From NCBI GenBank assembly GCA_029261835.1, contig JAJDAO010000003.1, positions 186,001-250,000 of the forward strand: DNA of 64,000 bases. The letters are read 5' to 3'. Position numbers and translations under genes: made by a program. Shown here in pieces: positions 33,201-42,111 of the stretch; positions within the stretch are counted from its first letter, which is position 1; every line of letters starts with the position of its first letter. This stretch comes from Deltaproteobacteria bacterium. Its GTDB lineage: Bacteria; Myxococcota_A; UBA9160; UBA4427. The notes beneath the pieces were generated by a model. The model was given only the letters and a program-made list of their open reading frames with translations, was not told where the DNA came from and made no database searches.

Positions 33201-34076
33201 ATGCGGCGCGCATTACCGCGACTGTGGCCGGCTTTGCTGCTTCCCGCGCTGCTCTTCGCTCCGAGGCTGGCTGGGTCGGTCTCTTGCTTCGATCTCTGCG
33301 TCGTTTCGAGCCAAAACTCGACCATCGAGGTTGATCCCAGTGATGGCAACGGGCTGGATATCTGGCAGGTCGACGGCGGCTTTCAGGTCGACTACGCCCG
33401 TTGGTTCTGGTTTCGCTGGGGCGCGAATGGCAGCGGTGCGCCCGGCGCCGAGAAGGTGCTGGGAGACGACGCCAGTACCGGCTCCGGGTTCACGCTGACG
33501 GACGCCCAGGCTGACGATGCAACGGATGTCATCGACTTGAGCTACAGCAGCAATGTCGGGCTGGCCGTGAACATTCAGTACAAGCTCGTCGGGGGTGTCC
33601 CCGGTAGCTACAGCTCGAATCTCAGCACGCGCGTCAGCATTACGAACGGCGGCACGGTTCCGCTCGACGTGCGCTGGTTCCATTTCGTCGGCATGGACGT
33701 CGACTTGGGCGGCGTGGACGGGAACGATACCGCAGTACGCGAGGCGTCGGGTGCCATCGAGCAGAGCGATGTCGACTCCGGCTCGCTGATCGGGTTCTCC
33801 TCGGACCGGGTTCCGGCAGCTTGGGCCATCAGTCCAGCCTTTGCACTCTCCGACGATCTCGAAGACGGAGCCACCACCGTTCTGGCCAACGGCACGAGCC
33901 CGACCACGGCAAACGGTGTCGAGACAGCCTTCGAGTACCACGTCTTCGCTCTGGCTGGTGGAGGCGGCGAGTGGAGCTACACAGCGACGAGCATCAGCGT
34001 CCCTGAGCCCAGCGGAGGCGCGCTCGCACTGGCTGGCCTGATGGTGCTGGCCTGGCTGCGGCGCCTGTCCGGCTGA
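33201..34076 (+). CDS. Secreted PEP-CTERM-type protein of unknown function
   Basis: About 291 residues. There is a signal peptide (~1-27), a beta-rich secreted body with many Gly, Ser, Thr and Asp and a 'CFDLC' pair near the mature N-terminus, and a C-terminal sorting signal 'VPEPSGGALALAGLMVLAWL' ending in basic residues. That tripartite tail is the exosortase (EpsH) recognition form. Such proteins are usually attached to or released near the envelope in exopolysaccharide-producing Gram-negatives. No exosortase gene is in the window. The body matches no family I can name. The start is uncertain between ATG 33201 and GTG 33192. Confidence 0.75.
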   Translation: MRRALPRLWPALLLPALLFAPRLAGSVSCFDLCVVSSQNSTIEVDPSDGNGLDIWQVDGGFQVDYARWFWFRWGANGSGAPGAEKVLGDDASTGSGFTLTDAQADDATDVIDLSYSSNVGLAVNIQYKLVGGVPGSYSSNLSTRVSITNGGTVPLDVRWFHFVGMDVDLGGVDGNDTAVREASGAIEQSDVDSGSLIGFSSDRVPAAWAISPAFALSDDLEDGATTVLANGTSPTTANGVETAFEYHVFALAGGGGEWSYTATSISVPEPSGGALALAGLMVLAWLRRLSG

Positions 34077-34179
34077 GGCGGCAGGCGGAAGCAGCGACCG
34101 GATCGGACGGCTCGATGTGGGGCTGGCCGGCGCCTCGTGTGCTACGACTTTGGCACTCAGCGAGCAGGAGAGTCTGTCG

Positions 34180-35208
34180 ATGTCGTCGCTCGACTCGCGA
34201 CTGGCGGAATACATCGCGCATCGCTTGCCCGGCGCGGATGACGTGCGGGTGGAGGGACTGGATCGCATCTTTGGCGGTGCCTCACGCGAGACGTACCGCT
34301 TCGTACTGTGCTATCGCGAGAACGGGGCTGCGATTCGACGTCCGTTGATTCTGCGGCGCGATCCGCCTGGCAGCCTGATCGAGACCGAGCGTGCGGTGGA
34401 GTTTGGGGCCTATCGGGCATTCCACGGCACGGAGGTGCCGGTCCCGGAGGCACTCTGGCTCGAGGAGGAGGCGCACTGGCTCGACTATCCGTTCTTCATC
34501 ATGGAGCAGCTCACGGGTCTGGAGTCGAACCCACAGCAGATCATTGCGCCCCCCTACGCGCAGCACGCGGAGAAGTTCGCGCGACAGAAGTGGACGATCC
34601 TCGGCGTGATCTCAAAGGCGGATCCGCAGGTGCTCGGCCTCGACCGCGTGATGCCGGCGGTGGCTGCGCAGGACTGCTGGCGCCGCGAGCTCGACTACTG
34701 GGAGAGTCAGGTCGACGAGGATGAGCTGTGTCCGCAGCCGGTGATTCGGGCGGCCATTCGCTGGCTGCGTCGCAACCCACCGCCGCCGCCTGCCGAGGTG
34801 CGTGTCGTACATGCCGACTATCGCACGGGTAATTTTCTCTACGATGAGGACGGGCGCATTCACGGCATTCTCGACTGGGAGCTGGCTCACCTGGGTGATC
34901 CGCTCGAGGATCTCGCTTGGAGCCTCAACCCGCTATGGCGCTGGGCCGGCGACGAACGCGCAGGCGGCCTCGTGCCGAACGATCAGGCGATCCGCTACTG
35001 GGAGCAGTCGAGTGGCATGCGGGCTGATCCCGCCGCTCTTCACTGGTGGGCGATCTTCTCATGCGTGAAAGGGCAGGCGATCTGGCTCTCCGGCGCCAAG
35101 GAATTCTCCGACGGAGAGAACCAGGACATAATCCTCGGCCTCACTGGCTGGCTGATGGGCAATAGTCAAGACCGAGCCGTGCTCGACCACTTGGGGTACC
35201 TGTCGTGA
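34180..35208 (+). CDS. Aminoglycoside phosphotransferase-fold kinase (ACAD10/11 N-terminal-like)
   Basis: A protein-kinase-like fold enzyme of 342 residues. 'IFGGASRETYRF' is the nucleotide-binding loop, 'LILRRDPPGSLIETE' holds the conserved Lys/Arg region, and 'VVHADYRTGNFLYDEDGRIHGILDWELAHLGDPLEDLAW' in pieces supplies the Brenner motif (HxDxxxxN) and the metal-binding DWE. This branch lies beside acyl-CoA dehydrogenase genes in many bacteria and is fused to them in ACAD10/11, where it phosphorylates 4-hydroxyacyl-CoA. Resistance to antibiotics is unlikely. The start at 34180 has AGGAG upstream. It is coupled by GTGA overlap to the next small gene. Confidence 0.86.
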   Translation: MSSLDSRLAEYIAHRLPGADDVRVEGLDRIFGGASRETYRFVLCYRENGAAIRRPLILRRDPPGSLIETERAVEFGAYRAFHGTEVPVPEALWLEEEAHWLDYPFFIMEQLTGLESNPQQIIAPPYAQHAEKFARQKWTILGVISKADPQVLGLDRVMPAVAAQDCWRRELDYWESQVDEDELCPQPVIRAAIRWLRRNPPPPPAEVRVVHADYRTGNFLYDEDGRIHGILDWELAHLGDPLEDLAWSLNPLWRWAGDERAGGLVPNDQAIRYWEQSSGMRADPAALHWWAIFSCVKGQAIWLSGAKEFSDGENQDIILGLTGWLMGNSQDRAVLDHLGYLS

Positions 35209-35651
35209 GGCCGGATCCGGATCGCCTGCTCGAGGTCGCTGCCATTCACCTGATGACCAAGACTGGCCCGGCCGTTGACTCGGCCTACGAACAGTCGAGC
35301 CTGATGGTGCTGGCACTCATGCTGAGCGGTTTGCGCGAGGAGCACGAGCGTGCGGCTGCGCGTCGTATCGAAGAGAACCGCGCGCTGCGTGAGATCTTCG
35401 CCGAGGCGCAGGCAGTGGTCGAGGACGACGAGCTGGGCGGTCGTCTGGTACGGGCAGCAGGTGGTGACGATCGCGATTTCGCTATCTCCGCCCTGGAGCG
35501 GACCAACTGCGAGCTGCGCGGCCTCTTGATCGAGCTGCACGCCTACGTCGAAGAGCTCACGTCTCCCGAGTCGCGCGAACTCGAATCGCTCATTTGGCGC
35601 GAGCTGGTCGCTTCCACAGAGCGGCGCAAGCTGGCGATGGGCGTCTTCTGA
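35205..35651 (+). CDS. Small helical protein partner of the APH-like kinase (DUF6285-like)
   Basis: A mostly helical acidic protein of 148 residues without signal or membrane segment. Its GTG start overlaps the kinase stop, which indicates translational coupling. The opening 'RPDPDRLLEVAAIHLM' resembles the short DUF6285-type proteins that accompany APH-fold kinases in acyl-CoA degrading bacteria. I recall that association but cannot verify it here. No catalytic motif is visible. A regulatory or complex-forming role with the kinase is inferred from the coupling. Confidence 0.6.
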   Translation: MRPDPDRLLEVAAIHLMTKTGPAVDSAYEQSSLMVLALMLSGLREEHERAAARRIEENRALREIFAEAQAVVEDDELGGRLVRAAGGDDRDFAISALERTNCELRGLLIELHAYVEELTSPESRELESLIWRELVASTERRKLAMGVF

Positions 35652-35656
35652 CGAGC

Positions 35657-37288
35657 TCAGTCTGACGAAGCGCGTTCCCGTCCCAGAGCTTCCAGTGCGG
35701 TCTGCCGCGTCTGCTCGAAATCGGCCTTGCCGGCAGGCGAGCGATAGACCTGATCGACGTGCACGAAGTACTTGGGGCACTTGAAGTCGGCCAGGTGCGC
35801 CTTGAGGTAGTCGCGAAGCGCCGCTTGGTCGAGTTCGGCGGCGAACGTGGAGACTACGGCGGTGATCGCCTCGCCCCACCGCTCGTCCGGAATTCCCACC
35901 ACGACGGTGTCTCGCACGCCGTCGAAGCGCTTGATCACCTCCTCAACCTCCTCCGGGAAGACCTTCTCACCGCCGGTGTTGATGCAGACCGAGCCTCGGC
36001 CGAGCAGTGTGAGACTCACTCCGTCTTCATCGATCGCGGCCCAGTCGCCGGGGATCGAGAAGCGCTGCCCCTCGGTCGTCACGAAGGTACGCGCACTCTT
36101 CTCTGGATCCTTGTAGTAACCGATGGGTTGGGGACCGGCGACGCCGACGATGCCCTTCACGCCCGGCTTGCTCGGCAGAATCTTGAGATCGGCGTCGAAG
36201 AGGCGCGTGGTGTTCGTGATGCTGAAGCGACCGGTGTTCGTCGATCCGCCAGCGGTCGTGATCGATGTTCCCATGCCGATGGCTTCCGAGGAGCTGAACG
36301 CGTCGGCCAGAACCATCGTCGGGTTGGCTTCGAGCAGACCACGCTTCGTCTCCTGGCTCCACATGACACCCGACGACATCATCATCGCGACCGTGGAGAT
36401 GTCGTAGCTCCGATCGCTGCGTTGCAGCTCTCGCAGCATCGGCTTGGCAAAGGGATCGCCGACGATGGTCACGCCGTTGGCGCGCTCGCCCTCGATCGTG
36501 CGCAGCATTTCAGCGGCGTCGAATTTCTTGGGATTCGGGAGGACGATCACGGCCCCACCGCTCAGCCAGCAGATCAGCGACGTGAACCAGCCGGTGCCGT
36601 GCATGAGTGGCGGGCCCACCAAGAGGCGGGCCGGACTCTGCTGGCTCACCACGAACTCGCGGTAGCCCGCGAGGTCCGTCGCTGCGGCGCCGACCCCGCC
36701 ACCGCCAAAGCGTGCGAAGAGGTCGCCTTGCCGCCACATGACACCCTTGGGCATGCCGGTTGTGCCGCCGGTATAGAGGAGCAGCAGATCGTCGCCGCTG
36801 CGGTCGACTTGCACCGCCTGCCGATCGGTCTCGACGACCTCTTCGTAGCGCTCGGCACAGGGCAAACCCGAGAGGTCTGCTTGGCCGCTCTCCTCGATCA
36901 CGAGTACCGCGGCGATTCGGGGCAGCTCGCCCAGCACGCCAGCGAGTAGCGGCACGAAGTCTTCGTGGACGACGACGATCTCCGTGTCGGAGTTGTCGAG
37001 GAGGTAGCGGATCTCGTCCTCGCGGTAGCGGTAGTTGACATTCACCGGTACCAGCGCCGCCTTGAAGGCCGCGTAGACGGTCTCCACGTAGGCCGGGTGG
37101 TTGTAGGTGTAGATCGAGACCTTGCCCTGATGGGTGGCCCCCTTCTCCTTCAGCCAGGCGGCGAGATTCCTGGCGCGCCGCTCCACCTGCCTCCAGCTCA
37201 GATGACGCTCGCTCTGGATCGCGGCATCGCGATCGGCATGGATCTCGGCGACAATGTCGAGGGCATCGGCAATGTTGATGTCGTTCAT
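35657..37288 (-). CDS. AMP-forming acyl-CoA synthetase (FadD3/FadD19-like)
   Basis: An ANL-superfamily ligase of 543 residues. The P-loop is 'YTGGTTGMPKGVMWRQGD', whose 'PKGVMWR' form is typical of the steroid side-chain and steroid-ring CoA ligases (FadD19, FadD17, FadD3) of actinobacteria and related enzymes. Later motifs include 'GRGSVCINTGGEKVFPEEVEE' and a 'GKADF' near the C-terminus with the catalytic Lys. It activates a carboxylic acid to its CoA thioester via the acyl-adenylate. It converges on the kinase-DUF6285 pair. The substrate could be a sterol-derived or branched acid, which is inference from the motif. Confidence 0.88.
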   Translation of the reverse strand: MNDINIADALDIVAEIHADRDAAIQSERHLSWRQVERRARNLAAWLKEKGATHQGKVSIYTYNHPAYVETVYAAFKAALVPVNVNYRYREDEIRYLLDNSDTEIVVVHEDFVPLLAGVLGELPRIAAVLVIEESGQADLSGLPCAERYEEVVETDRQAVQVDRSGDDLLLLYTGGTTGMPKGVMWRQGDLFARFGGGGVGAAATDLAGYREFVVSQQSPARLLVGPPLMHGTGWFTSLICWLSGGAVIVLPNPKKFDAAEMLRTIEGERANGVTIVGDPFAKPMLRELQRSDRSYDISTVAMMMSSGVMWSQETKRGLLEANPTMVLADAFSSSEAIGMGTSITTAGGSTNTGRFSITNTTRLFDADLKILPSKPGVKGIVGVAGPQPIGYYKDPEKSARTFVTTEGQRFSIPGDWAAIDEDGVSLTLLGRGSVCINTGGEKVFPEEVEEVIKRFDGVRDTVVVGIPDERWGEAITAVVSTFAAELDQAALRDYLKAHLADFKCPKYFVHVDQVYRSPAGKADFEQTRQTALEALGRERASSD

Positions 37289-37452
37289 CTGGTCTTCTCT
37301 CTCCGCGTGAGCGCGACAGGATACAGGATCCGACGCGACCGCAGGAATATCCGTAGATGTTTCAAGGGATTCCCAACCCAGCCGGCTAGGATGGAAGGTC
37401 GTCGAGATAGTTCGTGAACTTCTCGGACAGGAGACTAGACTCGGCGTTACCC

Positions 37453-37998
37453 ATGGAATGGCAGGCCTATCTCATCGCGGCGCTCTTCTCCATCAGCGGT
37501 CTCCTCTGCGTCCTGACGATTCCAGTCGGTCTACCCGGTACCTGGTTGCTGCTGGGCCTGGCGGCGCTGATCGAGATCTCGGACGGCTACGTGTCCTCTG
37601 CTGCGGCCCCCGTCACCTTCGGCTGGCCGCTTCTGGCCGGATGCACGGTGCTCGGCCTGGTGGGGGAGGCGCTCGAGGCGCTGGCGGGTGCGGCCGGTAC
37701 GAAGCTCGGCGGCGGCACACGGCGCGGCATGCTGGGCGCCATCATCGGCGGCATCCTCGGTGCGATTCTCTTCACCGTGCTGGTTCCGATTCCGCTGATG
37801 GGGACGCTGCTGGGCGCGCTGGTCGGCACCTTCTTCGGCGCGTGGGTTGCGGAGGCTACATCGGCGGCCGAGCGCGAGCAGTCCGCGAACTTGAGGGCGG
37901 CGGCAGGCGCAACGTTGGGTCGGCTGGCGGGGACCCTGGGCAAGACCATGCTCGCCACGGTGATTTGGCTGGGGCTCGTCTACGCCGCATTCACGTGA
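37453..37998 (+). CDS. DUF456 family membrane protein
   Basis: A protein of 181 residues with four to five hydrophobic segments. The N-terminal helix pair includes 'LTIPVGLPGTWLLLGLAALIE', and Gly-rich helices 'GAAGTKLGGGTRRGMLGAIIGGILG' and 'PLMGTLLGALVGTFFGAWVAE' follow, the pattern of DUF456. The function of this family is unknown. The start at 37453 gives the usual N-terminus and the 13 residues upstream are not supported. It stands alone, four bases from the convergent cytochrome gene end. Confidence 0.78.
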   Translation: MEWQAYLIAALFSISGLLCVLTIPVGLPGTWLLLGLAALIEISDGYVSSAAAPVTFGWPLLAGCTVLGLVGEALEALAGAAGTKLGGGTRRGMLGAIIGGILGAILFTVLVPIPLMGTLLGALVGTFFGAWVAEATSAAEREQSANLRAAAGATLGRLAGTLGKTMLATVIWLGLVYAAFT

Positions 37999-38002
37999 GC
38001 CT

Positions 38003-38788
38003 CTAGCGTCGGAACTCTTCGTGGCAGGAGATACAGCCCGCCGTCCACATGTTCCGGGAGGCATCGAGCACTGCGACGAGATTCTCCTGCTTGGCCGCTT
38101 CTTCGATGCGCTCGGCGCTCAGTGTGACTTCTCGCAGATAGCCGCGGAAGAGCCGGCGCTGCTTCGGGCCGCCGAGCCCGAAGGTGTCCTCCAACATTTC
38201 GTCCGACGAGATCATCCCGGTCAGACTCGAGAGATCGCGCGCCCGGGTCTCGATCAGATTGTAGTCGTTGATCGCTACGCCGCGGTTCACGTCGCGCCAG
38301 ATTGCGAGGAAGCTGGTCATCACCCGTACCGATACGCGCAGCAGGCGCGCGGGATCGCGGAAGCTCAGGTGGCAGCCGAGACAGGCGTTGCCCATGAGCT
38401 GCTGCGTGGCGACGAGGGTGGCGCGTGGGTCCTTCTTCTGAGCGGCCGCCAGTACGCCCGCGGCCGCTGCCTGCTGAGCCTGCAAGAAGGCATCCCACAG
38501 CGCATCGCGCTGTGGGTCGATGCCGACCGTCGCGAGGTCGATACTCTTCATCTCCTCGGCACGCTTCATCAGGTCTCGCGCCGTGCCCTCAACGAGATGG
38601 TATTCCTCCAGCGCCACCCAGTCGCCGATGCGGTCGATCGCGGAGAGGTTGTCGAGCATGGGTGGGACGAGCGGTCTGAGCTGCGCGAAAGCGCCAGCCG
38701 GGGTCAGCAACAGAGTGGCGGTCAACGCCAGAGCGCAGAGCCGGAGACGGCATGAATCTTTGATCGTGAGCAGTCCAGTTGTGTTCAT
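38003..38788 (-). CDS. Tandem cytochrome c'-like dihaem c-type cytochrome
   Basis: A secreted protein of 261 residues. A signal peptide ends near 'GAFAQLRP'. Two similar helical halves (~48-145 and ~150-261) follow, each finishing with a c-type haem motif near its end: C136-x2-C139-H140 and C252-x2-C255-H256. Placement of CxxCH at the C-terminal end of a four-helix unit is the hallmark of class II cytochromes (c', c556), so this looks like an internal duplication of such a domain. It would act in the periplasm in electron transfer or gas binding. Only a single ABC operon follows in the same direction. The partner is unknown. Confidence 0.75.
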   Translation of the reverse strand: MNTTGLLTIKDSCRLRLCALALTATLLLTPAGAFAQLRPLVPPMLDNLSAIDRIGDWVALEEYHLVEGTARDLMKRAEEMKSIDLATVGIDPQRDALWDAFLQAQQAAAAGVLAAAQKKDPRATLVATQQLMGNACLGCHLSFRDPARLLRVSVRVMTSFLAIWRDVNRGVAINDYNLIETRARDLSSLTGMISSDEMLEDTFGLGGPKQRRLFRGYLREVTLSAERIEEAAKQENLVAVLDASRNMWTAGCISCHEEFRR

Positions 38789-38955
38789 CTCGTGACTCCT
38801 GATCGGCGGCTCGGTCCGTGTCGCTCGACCGCCTCGCTACGCGAGCTGATGAGAAATGCAGGCCAGATCACGATACCTCGGCGGGCGAGAGGCGCCAAAG
38901 AACAGGAACGCCGCCGCGCGCATGCGGTGAGTCGGCGTTCTCGGCCGGCGTTGGC

Positions 38956-40158
38956 TCACTCGGCTCGCAGTGCATCCACGGGTTCGAGAGACGCCGCTCG
39001 CCGCGCTGGGCCAACACCGGAGAGGACGCCGGTGAGCATGCTCATGGCGAGAGCGGCCAGCAGGTACTCCACCGGAGTGTGGAGCGGCAAACCGGGAACC
39101 AGATCGCGCAGCACCGCCGACACGCCGAGGCCGATCGCCATGCCCGCGATTCCGCCGAGCAGCGTGAGGAGCACGGCTTCGAGGAGAAACAGGCGGTGGA
39201 CTTGTCCAGCGGTGGCGCCCAGCGCCCGCAAGAGCCCGATCTCCGCCACTCGCTCACCCACCGAGATCCACATCATGGTGAAGATGCCGATCGCTCCCAC
39301 CAAGAGCGAGATGCCCGCGATGACCGCGACAGACAGAGTGATGACGTCCATCACGCGGCCGAAGACATCGAGCATGGCCGTCTGCGTGGTGATGCTGAAA
39401 TCTTCCTTGCCGCCGTGCCGATCGGTGAGCAGTCTCGTCACCGAGCGCACGACACGATCGGTCATGCGCTCATGTGAGAATGCGACGTCGATCTCAACCA
39501 GCTCGACGAGATTGAACAGCCGCATTGCAGTGGCAACCGGAACGTACGCGGCGTCGTCGATGTCGAAGCCGAGCATGCGCCCCTTCGGCGCCATCACGCC
39601 GACTACGCGCAGCCGAGCCCCGGCCACGCGAACGAATTCTCCGAGAGCGTTCTGTTCGCCGAAGAGCTCACGCTTGAGGCGCGGGCCCAGCACGGCCACG
39701 CTGGCGCCGCGTCGGGGGTCGCCGCCGGGCAGGAACTGTCCCTGGCCGATCTCGAACGACCAGACTTCGGGTAGCGACGCCGTTGCGCCGTAGACGTAGA
39801 CGCTGCGTCCGCGGTCTCCCCCCTCGACACGAGCCTGGCCGACTGCCAGGGCGACCACACCCTGCACATCCGAGAGCCGTTCGATTGCCTCGGCATCGTC
39901 GATCGTGAGCTTGCGCGTAGTACCCCCCAGTCCGCTGGGAATCCCGAGTGTCTCGACCTTGCCGGGATTGACGGCGAGCACGTTGGTGCCGAACTGCGTG
40001 AACTCGTCGACGATATAGCGATGCGCGCCTTCGCCCAGCGAGGTCAGTAGAACGACGGTGGCCACTCCGATGGCGATCCCCAGCATGGAGAGCATCGAGC
40101 GCAGCGGGTTGCCGCGTAGGGCACCGCTACTCAGCTTCGCAAGATCACTACTGTCCAC
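38956..40158 (-). CDS. MacB/FtsX-type ABC transporter permease, second copy
   Basis: A permease of 400 residues with one N-terminal helix ('LSMLGIAIGVATVVLLTSLGEGA'), a large periplasmic MacB-PCD-like domain and three C-terminal helices including 'VGAIGIFTMMWISVGERVAEIGLLRALGA'. This is the MacB/LolC topology without a fused ATPase. It is the last gene of a four-gene operon (adaptor, ATPase, permease, permease). Two different permeases probably form a heterodimer with the LolD-like ATPase. It ends in '...RAASLEPVDALRAE', a common end of this family. Confidence 0.88.
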   Translation of the reverse strand: MDSSDLAKLSSGALRGNPLRSMLSMLGIAIGVATVVLLTSLGEGAHRYIVDEFTQFGTNVLAVNPGKVETLGIPSGLGGTTRKLTIDDAEAIERLSDVQGVVALAVGQARVEGGDRGRSVYVYGATASLPEVWSFEIGQGQFLPGGDPRRGASVAVLGPRLKRELFGEQNALGEFVRVAGARLRVVGVMAPKGRMLGFDIDDAAYVPVATAMRLFNLVELVEIDVAFSHERMTDRVVRSVTRLLTDRHGGKEDFSITTQTAMLDVFGRVMDVITLSVAVIAGISLLVGAIGIFTMMWISVGERVAEIGLLRALGATAGQVHRLFLLEAVLLTLLGGIAGMAIGLGVSAVLRDLVPGLPLHTPVEYLLAALAMSMLTGVLSGVGPARRAASLEPVDALRAE

Positions 40159-40186
40159 GTCGTGTCCGCGATTCCCTTCGTCTCGC

Positions 40187-41389
40187 CTAGCGGGCTGCCA
40201 GCGCAGCGACCGGATCGAGGCGCGACGCTCGCCAGGCGGGCAGCACGCCGAAGACCGTGCCCGTGCCGAACGATACGCCGAAGACCGCCAGCACGGCCCA
40301 GAGCGGTGGGCTGGCGGGCAGGGCAGGGTAGAGGGCGACCAGCAAATCGATCAGCAGCCAACCGATGGCGAGCCCCAAGACGCCCCCGGCAGTGGACAGC
40401 AGTACGGCCTCGATCAGGAAGATGGCCAGGATCTCTCGCCCGCTGGCGCCCAAGGCCTTGAGGAGCCCCACCTCGGCTGTGCGCTCGGAGACCGAGACCA
40501 GCATGACGTTCATGATGCCGATGCCGGCGACCGTCAGTGAGACGCCCGCGATGCCCGCGACGACCAATGTGAGAGTTCGCAAGATTGCTGAGAGCGAACT
40601 CAAGACCGCCTCCTGCGTCAGGCACGTGATGTCTTCCTCATCGTGCCGTTCACTCATGATGGCGAGGACCCGACGCTTGGCCTTCTCCATGTCGACCTGA
40701 GGGCGGAGCTGCAGGATGATGCGCATGAGGGAATTCCGGTTCATCATGCGCAGGCCAGTGGCGACCGGAACGATGACAGCCTCGTCCATGTCGACTCCCA
40801 TCTGGGTACCTCGCGTCGCGAGCACACCGATCACACGCATGCGCCAATCGCCCACGCGCACGGGCTGTCCGACGGGATTCTGTTCGTCGAAGAGCTCGCG
40901 GGCGATCTTCCTTCCCAAGACGACGACCGGAGCTCCACGCGACACCTCGCCGGTGGGCAAGAAGCGCCCACGCGTGATCTGAAGCTCTCGCACTCGCCGA
41001 AAGTCGCTCGTCGAGCCGATGATCAGAACTTGCCGGCTTCGTTCCAGGTGCGAGACGCTGCCACTGCCAGCCGTGATCGGCACCATGGTTACGACTTCCG
41101 GGAGCTGACGCTCGAGGGCGCGGGCGTCGTCCAGCGTCAGGTCGTTGGGCACACCACCGATGCCGGGCAGCGCGCCAGTCGTCTCGTTCCTGCCGGGGAT
41201 CACGATCAGCAGGCCGCTGCCCAGCGAACTGAACTGGTCTGTCACATAACGCCGCGCACCCTCGCCCAACGCGGTTAGCGAGATGACCGCGACGATGCCG
41301 ATCGTCACGCCCAACAGGCTCAGGAGACTGCGGCGGCGATGTTGGCCGAGGGCGTGCCCGGAGAAGCGGAGAACTTCGAGCCAGCTCAC
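40187..41389 (-). CDS. MacB/FtsX-type ABC transporter permease, first copy
   Basis: A permease of 400 residues with the same topology as the following gene: N-terminal helix 'LLSLLGVTIGIVAVISLTALGEGA', periplasmic domain and three C-terminal helices with 'IGIMNVMLVSVSERTAEVGLLKALGASGREI'. Its start overlaps the ATPase stop by ATGA. The two permeases share length and motif order but differ clearly in sequence, consistent with an old duplication and a heteromeric channel. The substrate is unknown. Families of this form export macrolides, peptides, lipids or act as mechanotransmitters. Confidence 0.9.
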   Translation of the reverse strand: MSWLEVLRFSGHALGQHRRRSLLSLLGVTIGIVAVISLTALGEGARRYVTDQFSSLGSGLLIVIPGRNETTGALPGIGGVPNDLTLDDARALERQLPEVVTMVPITAGSGSVSHLERSRQVLIIGSTSDFRRVRELQITRGRFLPTGEVSRGAPVVVLGRKIARELFDEQNPVGQPVRVGDWRMRVIGVLATRGTQMGVDMDEAVIVPVATGLRMMNRNSLMRIILQLRPQVDMEKAKRRVLAIMSERHDEEDITCLTQEAVLSSLSAILRTLTLVVAGIAGVSLTVAGIGIMNVMLVSVSERTAEVGLLKALGASGREILAIFLIEAVLLSTAGGVLGLAIGWLLIDLLVALYPALPASPPLWAVLAVFGVSFGTGTVFGVLPAWRASRLDPVAALAAR

Positions 41390-42111
41390 TTGCCCGGCTC
41401 CGGCTGGGCGAAAAGGGTTGCGAGGTCGGTCACCGACGCTCCGACCACGTGTCGCGTGACCTCGCCGTCGTGCAGGACGAGCACGCGACCAGCACGTCGT
41501 GCGACGTTCGGGTCGTGCGTCACGACGATCAGAGTCATTCCCTGCTGATGAAGTTCGTCCAGCAGCTCCAGGACCTGACCGCCCGAGTGTGTGTCCAGGT
41601 TTCCGGTGGGCTCGTCGGCGAGCAGCACGCTCGGTCCCATGATGGTGGCCCGAGCGATGGCGACCCTCTGCTTCTGACCTCCGGAGAGCTCGCTCGGTCG
41701 GTGGTCCGCCCAGCGCTCGAGCCCCACCGCGTCCAGCGCACGCGCGGCGCGCTCGTGTCGCTCCGCCGGCGGGATGCCATCGAAGACCATCGGCAGCGCG
41801 ACGTTCGCCAGCGCGTTCAGCCTGGGCACCAGATGAAATGCCTGGAAGATGAAGCCGATGCGATGCAGCCGGATGCGTGAGAGCTCATCGGGCTCGAGGG
41901 TCGCCACCTCACGTCCGTCGAGCTGATAGCTGCCGCGGCTCGGGCGGTCCAGGCAGCCCAGAATGTTGAGCAGAGTGCTCTTCCCTGAGCCCGACGGCCC
42001 CATGATGGCGATGTGCTCACCGTCGGCGATCTCTTCGCTGACATCGCGCAGCGCGTGGAGCTCCTGATCGCCCATGGTGTAGGTTCGCCAGATGTCCTCG
42101 ACGCGGATCAC
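41386..42111 (-). CDS. ABC transporter ATPase (LolD/MacB type)
   Basis: A nucleotide-binding subunit of 241 residues. The Walker A is 'GPSGSGKSTLLNILG', the Q-loop 'FQAFHLVPRL', the signature 'LSGGQKQRVAIARA', the Walker B 'VLLADEPTGNLD' and the H-loop 'VTHD'. The sequence is closest in form to LolD and the ATPase half of MacB. It is joined by ATGA overlaps to the adaptor before and the permease after, so the subunits are made in fixed ratio. It powers the paired permeases by a mechanotransmission mechanism if MacB-like. Confidence 0.95.
   Translation of the reverse strand: MIRVEDIWRTYTMGDQELHALRDVSEEIADGEHIAIMGPSGSGKSTLLNILGCLDRPSRGSYQLDGREVATLEPDELSRIRLHRIGFIFQAFHLVPRLNALANVALPMVFDGIPPAERHERAARALDAVGLERWADHRPSELSGGQKQRVAIARATIMGPSVLLADEPTGNLDTHSGGQVLELLDELHQQGMTLIVVTHDPNVARRAGRVLVLHDGEVTRHVVGASVTDLATLFAQPEPGK

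Noticed and set aside
33213..34268. Minus-strand open frame opposite the PEP-CTERM gene
   Set aside because: No signal or domain, while the plus strand has a complete signal peptide and sorting tail.
34180..35208. Aminoglycoside resistance gene
   Set aside because: The kinase belongs to the ACAD10/11-like branch found with acyl-CoA metabolism; the fold alone does not indicate resistance.
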